Origin: Bacteroides intestinalis
GTDB lineage: Bacteria; Bacteroidota; Bacteroidia; Bacteroidales; Bacteroidaceae
NCBI RefSeq assembly: GCF_902364365.1
Contig: NZ_CABJDN010000004.1
Span: forward strand, 576,705-640,704
Direction of reading: 5' to 3'
DNA: 64,000 bases
The notes below the pieces were generated by a model that saw only the letters and a program-made list of their open reading frames with translations, ran no database searches and had not been told where the DNA came from. Made by a program: the position numbers and the translations under genes. Position 1 is the first letter of the stretch. Every line of letters begins with the position of its first letter. Below are positions 16,762 to 24,337 of the stretch, in pieces.

Positions 16762-17404
16762 AATGTTCTGGCGAATGCATATCGGTTCCTGTCAGGTCGT
16801 ACATCCCTGCTTTGAGCAGGGATGCGGCCTTTTTTTGTACATGCGCGCCATACGCTCCTGTCAGCGACGGAAGGTTCAGCTGGAAAGCGATCTGCTCTTG
16901 CTTCAATGCGCGGTAATCGGACTTGTCCATATACATATAGCGTTCGGGGTGGGCCAGTAAAGGCCGGTAGCCTTTCTTTTGAATGTGCTTCAGGATAGAT
17001 GACAAGTTCATGGGTGGATTGAAGCAGGAGGTCTCCACCAGCAGATACGGGTAATCACTTTCGCAGAGCAGGAGCAGGTCGCCGGCTTCCAGACGCTCTT
17101 TGAAGAGGTTGTCCATCATGTATTCGGCGGCCAGATTCAGTTCTATCGTACCCCGGTAGGCGGCTTGCAACTCCTCGAATTTCTCTTTCAGGAGAAGAGT
17201 GGTATTAGGCATGTCCTCCATCACATGGGGAGTGAGCCACACTTTGTGGATGCCCTGGCTCTCCATCAGGTACAGGATTGTGAGTGATTCATCCATTGTC
17301 TTTACCCCGTCGTCTACTCCTGGTAAAACATGGGAATGGTGGTCGGTCATTTCGCGAAGGATACCGCTTTCCGTGATGGGTTGGGATTTGTAAAATAAAT
17401 GCAT
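16676..17404 (-). CDS. CpsB/CapC-type PHP tyrosine phosphatase
   Basis: A 242-residue PHP-superfamily metallophosphatase of the CpsB/YwqE type, which dephosphorylates the tyrosine-rich tail of the capsule BY-kinase. The metal-binding motif HHSHVLPGVDDG (22-33) is intact, as are LTPHVMED, the LLAHPERY histidine and the C-terminal GTDMHS. The start is ATG 17404 (MHLFYKSQ); the open frame continues to 17461, but that extension would overlap the kinase gene. It lies 34 nt after its presumed substrate, the 808-residue kinase. Its 3' end overlaps the amidase gene on the other strand by 86 nt. Confidence 0.92.
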   Translation of the reverse strand: MHLFYKSQPITESGILREMTDHHSHVLPGVDDGVKTMDESLTILYLMESQGIHKVWLTPHVMEDMPNTTLLLKEKFEELQAAYRGTIELNLAAEYMMDNLFKERLEAGDLLLLCESDYPYLLVETSCFNPPMNLSSILKHIQKKGYRPLLAHPERYMYMDKSDYRALKQEQIAFQLNLPSLTGAYGAHVQKKAASLLKAGMYDLTGTDMHSPEHFREWLGTQIGSRDRDTLSARFPACHGGL

Positions 17405-17438
17405 GGTAGTGGTGATTCTATATTTAGTGGAATGGCTG

Positions 17439-19865
17439 TTATTTATCTGACAACCAGCCATTTACTCCCACCCCCCCCCTCGAATCTGCGTTGCTTCCGT
17501 AATAGGACGCGTAGCCATAATGATAGCCGTAGCGGTAGCTGTAACGCCCTCCGGTGCTTTCGGTTCCGTTCAGTATCATGGAGAGGTTTTTGAAGCGTTT
17601 TTCGGTATACATATTTTCCAACTCGGAAAGCATGGTGCGGTCCAGTAGGCCGGAACGGATCACGAAGATGGTGCGATCCGCCCATTTCTCGATGATCTGC
17701 GCGTCGGCCACGATGTCTACGGGCGGACAGTCGAGGAAGATGTAGTCATACTCCGGTCTCAAAGCCGCGATTAGGGTTGCTAATCTGTTGTCTTCCAGCA
17801 GTTCCGTAGGATTGGGCGGTATTGTCCCGATAGGGAGGATATGCAGGTTCTCGTATGATTTGTCGGGGACGATGATTTCCCTCCAGTCCTTCACCCGGTT
17901 GCCTAGGTAGTCGCTCAGCCCCTTGTCCGGAGAGTCGATGTAGGAAGAAGTGGATCCGTGCCGCAAGTCGCCGTCGATAACCAGTACCTTTTTCTTTTTG
18001 ATGGCGAAGCTTATGGCTATGTTCAAGGTGAGAAAGCTCTTTCCACTGCCGGGGTTGAACGAGGTCAGCACGAAAACATGCTGGTTGCTGTCCTTGCTTG
18101 TCATAAAATCCAAGTTGGAACGCAGCACGCGGAATGCTTCGTTGATGATGTTGCGGCTGCCCTCTTTCACCACGATAGTTTTCATCTCCTGACGTTTCCG
18201 AAAACCGTTTATCCATTTTCTCTTCGTTCCGGCGTATTGGGGAATCTCGCCTATGAACGGCACACTCAGATTTTCTAGGTCCTTGCGGCCGCGCACTTTG
18301 GTATTCATGTTCTCCTTCATGAAGATGACTACCGCCGGAACCAACAGTCCGATGGCCAATGCCACCAACAGGATATTCATCCTGCGGGGAGCGGTAGGAA
18401 ACATGCTGCCGCGGGGAGCTGTGATCAGACGGGTGTTGTAGGCGGTGAAGGCTTGCGACAGTTCGTTTTCCTCACGTTTCTGGAGCAGGTATAGATAAAG
18501 TTCTTCCTTCACCTTCTGCTGGCGTTCCACCGAAAGCAGGTATTTCGCCTGATTCGGATTGGATGCCAGGCGGTTGGTGGTGGCATCTTCCTGCTGGCGG
18601 ATGCTGCGGATTTGGGTATTCAGGGAGACGATCAGATTGTCGACCGACTGGATGATGGTGCGCTGCATGCTTTGCAGTGAATTCGCCATGTTACTTACTA
18701 ACGGATTCTTTTCGCTACTGTTGGCTATCAACCGGTTGCGATCCAGCACCAGATTGTTGTATTCACTGATGAGGGTTTCTATATTGGCGTTGACGATGCC
18801 TGAGTTGGTGGGCAACGGCTGATCCGGTTGTTTGGCATTCAGCTCTCTGCGGATATATTGGGCGGTGGAGAGCTGGTTGTTCAGTGCCGACAGCTCTTTC
18901 TTGTTCTCGGCGGACTGCGCCATGTATAGACTGGATGCTGCCTGCACGTCGGGCAGCAGATGTTCGCTTTTGTAGCTGGAGATGTTTTCGTCTACATGCC
19001 CCAGTTCGCTCTCTATCACGCCCAGACGGTCGCTGATGAACTGCGAGGTGCTGACAGCAATCTGGTTTTTGTCCTGAATCCAGTTCTCGTTATAAACCTC
19101 GATCAAAGTATTCAGGATGTCTTCTGCTTTCTGGATGGAGGCATCGTTGATACTGAGATTGATGATGGTGGCATCTTCATTGCCCAATTCGGCCACCAGT
19201 GCATTTGCGTATGTGTCGGCGGCGGCACGCACGCTTCCCCTAGAGTATAGGATGGATGTACCTGTAAAAGCGTCGGTAAACTTTTCTGTGGGGGATATGA
19301 TGATGATCCCGGCCGAGGTCCGTATGGAGTCGCCTATTTGGGCGGAGAATGTTTCTCCTATGCTCTCTCCCGATATTTCAAATTCAGAAATGGTAAACGC
19401 TTCTTTTGAAGAGAACTCGATGGTGAAACTTAATGGTACTTCTATTTTGTCGCAGAATGTAATGGTAACGGGGGAACCCTTGTACAGATCAACGCTTTTT
19501 AGCCCTCTGCGGATGGTGAACGTTTCGTTCAATCCCAACCGGTTGACCACCTCCGTCATCAGTGTGGGCGATTTCAGTGTCAGCAACTCGTTGTTGATGT
19601 TGGTATTGGACTTGAAGATGCCCAAATCGGAAAAGTCGCTCATTGCACTGGTCGAAGAACTGCTTTTTGAGTTGTCCTTGACGAGAATGGCAGCGGTACG
19701 GGTGTAAATGGGTGGAGTACTCAGCAGGTACAACACCGCTATAGTCAGAGTAATGAACAGGGAGATGGCGAACCAGTACCATTTGGGAACAAACATGCTC
19801 CACAGGTCCTGTATCCGTATAAAGTCGTCGGCGGGTTTGCCGGCAGGTGTTTTCTTTTCAACCAT
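17439..19865 (-). CDS. wzc: Wzc-like polysaccharide co-polymerase with BY-kinase domain
   Basis: An 808-residue inner-membrane protein that controls capsule chain length and export. TM1 is at about 31-50, followed by the Wzz-type periplasmic region with coiled coil (about 270-470), the TAPRRMN element before TM2 (about 496-516), and a cytoplasmic tyrosine kinase. Walker A is NPGSGKSF (604-611), Walker A' is VLVIDGDLRH (627-636) and Walker B is IFLDCPP (709-715). The C-terminal tail has a tyrosine cluster (775-789), the autophosphorylation site of the family. It lies 12 nt after the exporter gene and is followed by the cognate phosphatase gene. Confidence 0.95.
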   Translation of the reverse strand: MVEKKTPAGKPADDFIRIQDLWSMFVPKWYWFAISLFITLTIAVLYLLSTPPIYTRTAAILVKDNSKSSSSTSAMSDFSDLGIFKSNTNINNELLTLKSPTLMTEVVNRLGLNETFTIRRGLKSVDLYKGSPVTITFCDKIEVPLSFTIEFSSKEAFTISEFEISGESIGETFSAQIGDSIRTSAGIIIISPTEKFTDAFTGTSILYSRGSVRAAADTYANALVAELGNEDATIINLSINDASIQKAEDILNTLIEVYNENWIQDKNQIAVSTSQFISDRLGVIESELGHVDENISSYKSEHLLPDVQAASSLYMAQSAENKKELSALNNQLSTAQYIRRELNAKQPDQPLPTNSGIVNANIETLISEYNNLVLDRNRLIANSSEKNPLVSNMANSLQSMQRTIIQSVDNLIVSLNTQIRSIRQQEDATTNRLASNPNQAKYLLSVERQQKVKEELYLYLLQKREENELSQAFTAYNTRLITAPRGSMFPTAPRRMNILLVALAIGLLVPAVVIFMKENMNTKVRGRKDLENLSVPFIGEIPQYAGTKRKWINGFRKRQEMKTIVVKEGSRNIINEAFRVLRSNLDFMTSKDSNQHVFVLTSFNPGSGKSFLTLNIAISFAIKKKKVLVIDGDLRHGSTSSYIDSPDKGLSDYLGNRVKDWREIIVPDKSYENLHILPIGTIPPNPTELLEDNRLATLIAALRPEYDYIFLDCPPVDIVADAQIIEKWADRTIFVIRSGLLDRTMLSELENMYTEKRFKNLSMILNGTESTGGRYSYRYGYHYGYASYYGSNADSRGGVGVNGWLSDK

Positions 19866-19877
19866 AGTAATAAGTAA

Positions 19878-20672
19878 TTATTTAAACAGCAATACACCCA
19901 GGGAGGTGAGGAATGATCCGATGCTAATCCATAATCCTACGCTCTTCACGCTGTTTTCATTCAGTGTGGATTGTCCGGCACGTACTTTGTTGGGCTGCAC
20001 ATACACCACATCGTTCTGCTTCAGGTAATAAACGGGAGATTTGAATAAATCGCAGGAGCGGAGATCCACCCAGTGCGTCACCCGTTCGCCTTTTTCTTCT
20101 CGGATCACGAAGATAGCGTCCCGCTTGCCGTAGATGGTTAGGTCACCGGCCATGCTGATAGCTTCCAGCAAGGTTATATAATCTTTCGAGATACTGTATT
20201 TCCCGGGAGTCTTCACTTCACCCAGGACGGAGAAGCTGAGGTTCATAAACTCCACGGTGACCACCGGGTCGTTCACCAGGTTCTCCTCTTTCAGCCTTTG
20301 TTTTACCAATGCGGCAATCTGACTCCGGGTCATGCCCGCCACGGTGAGGCTTCCCAATACGGGAAAGTCGATGGCACCTTTGTCATCAAGCGTATATCCG
20401 GAAATTTCTCCGTTGTTGTTATTGTTGTTCAGTCCTGTGGAGCCTACTCTCTGCTGTACGCGCGTCAGGTTGAACAAAGCCGCCAGTTCGGGGTCTTTGC
20501 TTGACACTACGATGGATATCTGATCCTTGGGTTGAACGGTGATATCCTGAGGTGGGGCCACTGCTTCGGGGCTGTTTACCTCCACGTCCTGAAAGTAGAT
20601 TATCTCTTTCGATGTGTTGCACGATGAGAGCAATGCTAACGAAAATAGCAAGTATAAAAGATGATTTTTCAT
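19878..20672 (-). CDS. wza: Wza-like outer-membrane polysaccharide export lipoprotein
   Basis: A 264-residue lipoprotein with a signal peptide ending at LLSSC (C18). The polysaccharide-export domain follows (ITVQPKDQISIVVSSKDPEL), then DFPVLGSLTVAGMTRSQI and an SLBB-type domain (VLGEVKTPGKYSISKDYITL). A C-terminal hydrophobic helix ends in a GVLLFK tail. It should form the outer-membrane channel that docks with the Wzc-like protein. The gene overlaps the upstream sugar-phosphate transferase gene by 4 nt. Confidence 0.93.
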   Translation of the reverse strand: MKNHLLYLLFSLALLSSCNTSKEIIYFQDVEVNSPEAVAPPQDITVQPKDQISIVVSSKDPELAALFNLTRVQQRVGSTGLNNNNNNGEISGYTLDDKGAIDFPVLGSLTVAGMTRSQIAALVKQRLKEENLVNDPVVTVEFMNLSFSVLGEVKTPGKYSISKDYITLLEAISMAGDLTIYGKRDAIFVIREEKGERVTHWVDLRSCDLFKSPVYYLKQNDVVYVQPNKVRAGQSTLNENSVKSVGLWISIGSFLTSLGVLLFK

Positions 20673-21826
20673 GTTTTAATTTTAGTATAAAATAGAAATA
20701 TGAAATATAAGGTATGAAGTATTAATTTCTTGGGCGTTTTTTTTGTAATTTTTGCTGTGATGTAGAAGTGCATCGCTGTCCATACCGCTACGTCCAGCAG
20801 AAACAGTACTGTAACGGACAGGTAAGAGGCTAAGAGTGTATTGGCAATAATAAAAAGACAGGCGATGCTCAGGATGAAGCGGAGTGCCTGATGTTGCGAC
20901 ATACCCAAGGCAATGAATTTATGGTGGATATGATTTTTGTCGGGGAGGAACGGAGGCTGATGATTGCGCAGGCGGTGAAGCACTACCCGAACTACGTCCA
21001 GCATCGGCACCAGCAGGAAAGAGAAAGCTGTCACGATAGCACCGGGAAAGAGTGCTTCCTTGACGGGATCGGACATACTGAGATGAATGGCCATTACAGC
21101 CAGCAACAGCCCGATGGTCAATGAGCCAGTATCTCCCATGAACACTTTCCGTCCGCGACGGGTCTGCCCGAACATATTATAATAGAAGAACGGTATCAGC
21201 GCACCTAAAGCCGCAAAGGAGATAAAGGCATACAACCACCAGTGCAGGCAGACGAACATGCAACCAAAAGCGAGGAATGCTATCATACTCAGTCCGGAAG
21301 CCAAGCCATCAATGCCGTCTATAAGATTGATGGCATTCATGATATAGACAATGATAAAGACTGTGAACGGTATGCCTACATAGTGGGGTAGTTCATGGAT
21401 GCCAAACAACCCGTAGAGATTGTCGAAACAAAATCCGGAGGTTACTAATAGAAGGCTGCAAAGTGTCTGGATGACAAATTTGGCACGGTAGCGCATGCCT
21501 ATCAAATCGTCTCTCATTCCCATCAGATAGAGTATGAAGAGGCAGCTGAATAGTGTGAGCAGGCAGGTGGATTGTTCCCAATTGAGCAAATTGCTGTCTG
21601 TACAGAGATTATGGCAGGCGATGGCGAGTGAAATGGGGACAATGATGGATGGAAAAAAAGCTACTCCCCCCAGACGGGGGATGTGCGCTGTATGCAACTT
21701 TCGGTCGTCCAACGGATCGAAAAGCCGCCGTCTGAAAGCTATCAGTGATATCTTGGGAATAATCATTGCACTGAGCAGGCAACTGACGGCGAATGCCGCT
21801 AAGGTTTCAAAATAGCAGATTGTCAT
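20669..21826 (-). CDS. Undecaprenyl-phosphate sugar-1-phosphate transferase (WecA/MraY-like)
   Basis: A 385-residue polytopic membrane enzyme that should start repeat-unit synthesis by moving a HexNAc-1-phosphate onto undecaprenyl phosphate. The family signatures are all present: DDRKLHTAHIPRLGG (about 40-54), NAINLIDGIDGLASGLS in the central acidic loop, VFMGDTGSLTIGLLL, and the C-terminal DKNHIHHKF histidine motif. It is the first biosynthetic gene after upxY, 45 nt downstream, and its end overlaps the exporter gene. The donor is probably a UDP-HexNAc, but the exact sugar is not readable. Confidence 0.93.
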   Translation of the reverse strand: MTICYFETLAAFAVSCLLSAMIIPKISLIAFRRRLFDPLDDRKLHTAHIPRLGGVAFFPSIIVPISLAIACHNLCTDSNLLNWEQSTCLLTLFSCLFILYLMGMRDDLIGMRYRAKFVIQTLCSLLLVTSGFCFDNLYGLFGIHELPHYVGIPFTVFIIVYIMNAINLIDGIDGLASGLSMIAFLAFGCMFVCLHWWLYAFISFAALGALIPFFYYNMFGQTRRGRKVFMGDTGSLTIGLLLAVMAIHLSMSDPVKEALFPGAIVTAFSFLLVPMLDVVRVVLHRLRNHQPPFLPDKNHIHHKFIALGMSQHQALRFILSIACLFIIANTLLASYLSVTVLFLLDVAVWTAMHFYITAKITKKTPKKLILHTLYFIFLFYTKIKT

Positions 21827-21871
21827 TTATGAAGGATTTGATTAAGTGAAAGCTTGTTTAGATGTATTGAT

Positions 21872-22408
21872 TTATATCTTTCTGAGAAAGCATTGGGGAA
21901 TATAAGTAGTTGCCACCGCACACACACCTTGTATTGCCACTATCAGGCGGCGGTTTCCTTTGATGCGGTGTATGCAGCCTTCTGCTCCCTTGAATGGACC
22001 GTCCGTTACAAGAACCCGTTCGCCGGTGCTGTACTCCATGGGGACGTCGCCGAAATAGTCCAGTCCTTTCTCTCCGGAGGAAGTGACAAGCATGAAAATT
22101 TTCATTTCCCGTTCGGGAATAGCTATCGGCAGCTTTTGCCAATTGACAAGACGGGTATATAGGATGACTCGGTCGGTCAGCTTCTGCTGTAACGCCAGTG
22201 CTTGTTTCTCTGTGGAATAGAAGAACAGAAGGGAAGAAATGATCGGTTTACGCACGTACTTTTTCACTTCGCCACGTTCCACAAGGATTGTTTCACAAGG
22301 AATATAGGTCTCGATTTTGTCTTTATTCAGCGAGTCTTCTATCTCAAATACCTTATTGTAAAAGACTTTGAATGCATACCAATGCATAATTGAAGATACC
22401 TCTTCCAT
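21872..22408 (-). CDS. upxY: UpxY family transcription antiterminator (NusG-like)
   Basis: A 178-residue NusG paralogue specific to Bacteroides capsule operons. It binds RNA polymerase at its own locus and prevents premature termination in the long CPS operon. MHWYAFKVFYNKVFEIED opens the NGN domain, and STGERVLVTDGPFKGAEG (about 125-142) is the KOW motif. ATG 22387 is an alternative start. It is the first gene after the invertible promoter segment, with a 185-nt leader up to the left repeat. No upxZ-like gene follows, unlike the arrangement described in B. fragilis and B. thetaiotaomicron. Confidence 0.95.
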   Translation of the reverse strand: MEEVSSIMHWYAFKVFYNKVFEIEDSLNKDKIETYIPCETILVERGEVKKYVRKPIISSLLFFYSTEKQALALQQKLTDRVILYTRLVNWQKLPIAIPEREMKIFMLVTSSGEKGLDYFGDVPMEYSTGERVLVTDGPFKGAEGCIHRIKGNRRLIVAIQGVCAVATTYIPQCFLRKI

Positions 22409-22593
22409 ATTTGTCGTATCTCACCTAAAAGATATTCCTTCCATTCCTGCGTATCTGAGTGTTTTTGATCTTTAAAACAACTCTGATGCGCAGCAAGCAA
22501 GGTTAATCCAATTCTTCGTTTTGTCTGTCGATTTTTGGAACTCGGAAATTCTCCTGACCCAGGAGAAGGTATCCGTAACCCTGTAATTGTACC
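22409..22593 (-). promoter_or_regulatory. Fixed leader of the CPS operon with an 8-bp hairpin
   Basis: The untranslated stretch between the left inverted repeat and upxY. TTCTCCTG (22549-22556) pairs perfectly with CAGGAGAA (22560-22567) across a 3-nt loop. UpxY-type antiterminators act through the leader of their own operon, so this hairpin is a candidate pause or loading element. Nothing else was recognised here. Confidence 0.55.
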
Positions 22594-22640
22594 GTTTCTA
22601 AGTAAGAAACGGCACGGCGTTTTAAGGCGTTGAATTCCTG

Positions 22641-22673
22641 TAGGATAAAAAATATCTTTTTATCCTATTTTTT
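22641..22673 (+). terminator. Terminator-like hairpin inside the invertible segment
   Basis: TAGGATAAAAA (22641-22651) pairs perfectly over 11 bp with 22657-22667 across a 5-nt loop and is followed by six T on the plus strand. After inversion it would act on the minus strand, upstream of the promoter, where it could shield the promoter from transcription arriving from the recombinase gene. Confidence 0.6.
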
Positions 22674-22860
22674 AGGTTTTGTAGATTCGGTACGATGTCT
22701 GGATAATTTTTTTAGAATATATCTATCGAGTTCTATATTAGCATCTGTTTTAAATATCTATTCATTTCTTCTTTTTATAAGTAGTTGCTTATTGTGTTAA
22801 AAATCAGTATTTTATACTTGTTTTGAGAGTAAAATATAAACAAATATTTATAGCATTATG

Positions 22861-22891
22861 TTGTTTTATTCTTTTATTTGTTATATCTTTG
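22861..22891 (+). promoter_or_regulatory. Promoter in the invertible segment (currently facing away from upxY)
   Basis: TTG at 22861-22863 and TATCTTTG at 22884-22891 are 20 nt apart and match the Bacteroides -33/-7 promoter layout. Transcription would start near 22898 and run right, antisense to the recombinase gene. No TAnnTTTG motif facing upxY was found in 22409-22911. Confidence 0.7.
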
Positions 22892-22911
22892 CGCTGTAAT
22901 TTTAAGGTTTC

Positions 22912-24138
22912 TTACTTAGAAACGTTACGACATAATGCCTCTAAAATTTCTTCATTAGCCTTGTCTATCAGTGAATTTTCTACAGAATCCAAGTATATGA
23001 GCGTGGTCTTCTCGGAGGTGTGTCCCATACCTGCACTAATGATGGACAACGGGACGTTGTGTTTACGTGCAACCGTCGCCCAGCTATGCCTTGCGGTATA
23101 GGAGGAGAGATGTAGATTTTCTCCTGTCAACCTCCCCAGTTTCTTCAATTTCCGGTTATGATAGCCCAGTGCCGTCTGATATTGTCGGAAAGCCTCTTCC
23201 GGATCATTGGACGTAATGATTGGAAAAAGGTAGGGACTGTTGCGGACAAATGGTTCGTAGCGCTCGATAATATCCTTAATAAGAGGTTCTATGCGAATAG
23301 TGAGGCGTTGTCCCGTCTTATGGCGGACATAACTAAGTATTCCTCCACTTACATCCTCCTTTTTCAGATAGGCAATATCTACAAAAGCCATTCCGCGGGT
23401 GCAATAACTGAAAATAAACATGTCGCGAGAAAAGGCAAGTGGAGCAGAATGTGTCAGGTCCAGTTTTTGTAAACGAACCATAATAGCTTCGGGTACGGCA
23501 CGTTTGCGGGTACGCTCTACACCGGTATAAACATTCCGAAAAGGAAATGTTTGTTCCATTTGATTCCGGCTTATCACCTTATTATAAGCAGAGCGCAAAG
23601 TCCGCATATAAAAAGAACTGCTGTTTTTGCTCACTTTTCGTGTCCGGAGCCATTGCTCATACTCCATGACGAGTCTTTCGTCGACCTGCTTGAGTGGTCT
23701 GTCTAAGCCTCCCAGGAAGTCGGAAAAGCTGTTCAATGTCCGTTGGAGATTGCGGGCATTTCCCCACCGACCATCGTTTTTAAGCTCATCGATCAGGGTT
23801 GCCAAACAAGACAGCACTGTGTCTCCATTTTCATTCAAAGTACGAAAGCGGTCAATGACATCCGCTAAAGTGTAGTCTCTTCCTTCTCCGTCCCATTCGC
23901 ATAGAATCCGGCGGATACACAGCAAGTCTTTTTCTATTTGCTGTTGGTAGCGGGCCGACAACCCATTGTTGTCCGCTTCAGCTATGAATGTTTCTTTTTC
24001 TGCATCCCACCAATGGGGAAGTACACGCATCCGGGTGTTTATCTGCCTGTTGCTTTGCCTGTGGCATAGCTGATAATAGATGGTGCCGGCTTTGCCTTCC
24101 ACCGATGATTTTCTGAATTTTACTTTTACAGTCGCCAT
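22912..24138 (-). CDS. Tyrosine site-specific recombinase, likely promoter invertase
   Basis: A 408-residue tyrosine recombinase of the Bacteroides type: an N-terminal Arm-like domain (about 1-90), a SAM-like core-binding domain (about 110-210) and a catalytic domain. Catalytic residues are R248 (CTRGMAF), R350 in YTARHSW (the usual preceding histidine is Y347), H373 (GMGHTSEK) and nucleophile Y382 (LIYLDS). The last codons and stop lie inside the right inverted repeat, yet inversion keeps the reading frame intact. Because it borders the invertible segment it is the best candidate for the capsule-promoter invertase. It is not a prophage integrase by context. Confidence 0.92.
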   Translation of the reverse strand: MATVKVKFRKSSVEGKAGTIYYQLCHRQSNRQINTRMRVLPHWWDAEKETFIAEADNNGLSARYQQQIEKDLLCIRRILCEWDGEGRDYTLADVIDRFRTLNENGDTVLSCLATLIDELKNDGRWGNARNLQRTLNSFSDFLGGLDRPLKQVDERLVMEYEQWLRTRKVSKNSSSFYMRTLRSAYNKVISRNQMEQTFPFRNVYTGVERTRKRAVPEAIMVRLQKLDLTHSAPLAFSRDMFIFSYCTRGMAFVDIAYLKKEDVSGGILSYVRHKTGQRLTIRIEPLIKDIIERYEPFVRNSPYLFPIITSNDPEEAFRQYQTALGYHNRKLKKLGRLTGENLHLSSYTARHSWATVARKHNVPLSIISAGMGHTSEKTTLIYLDSVENSLIDKANEEILEALCRNVSK

Positions 24139-24337
24139 AGTTTTCTTATCAATTTATAGAAATATATGCTATGTATGACAAAAAAGAAGGATATCTGTTC
24201 AAACTATTTTCTTCCGACCTTTGATAGAAATCAAAGAGCTTTATGTAATTCGGATAGAAAACAAACCTATTTGGATAGTTTATCAACCAATCTTAATATA
24301 TTTGTCTGTATTATTGCAGCTGCTAAAAGTGAGTATT
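24139..24337. promoter_or_regulatory. Divergent promoter region between recombinase and sensor-regulator
   Basis: On the plus strand TATATTTG (24297-24304) fits the -7 consensus 34 nt before ATG 24338. On the minus strand the reverse complement of 24262-24269 (TAGGTTTG) fits a -7 box for the recombinase, about 124 nt from its start. Spacing to -33 elements is imperfect for both. Confidence 0.45.

Larger units (their letters stand above)
22594..22923. promoter_or_regulatory. Invertible capsule-promoter segment with 17-bp inverted repeats
   Basis: GTTTCTAAGTAAGAAAC (22594-22610) and its exact reverse complement (22907-22923) bound a 296-bp segment. Each repeat is itself a site of two opposed arms (GTTTCT and AGAAAC) around a 5-nt asymmetric spacer, the usual core of a tyrosine-recombinase site; 5 of 7 outer flanking bases also match. 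The segment contains one good Bacteroides promoter, which points right, away from upxY, so this copy is inferred to be OFF. Inversion would put the -7 box at 22626-22633, facing upxY. Confidence 0.88.

Noticed and set aside
22912..24138. Prophage or integrative-element integrase beside a tRNA attachment site
   Set aside because: No tRNA, excisionase or mobility genes are adjacent, and the gene borders a short invertible promoter segment, which explains it better.
24221..24337. N-terminal extension of the hybrid sensor-regulator
   Set aside because: A predicted -7 box at 24297-24304 lies inside it, and the signal helix begins just after ATG 24338 or 24356.
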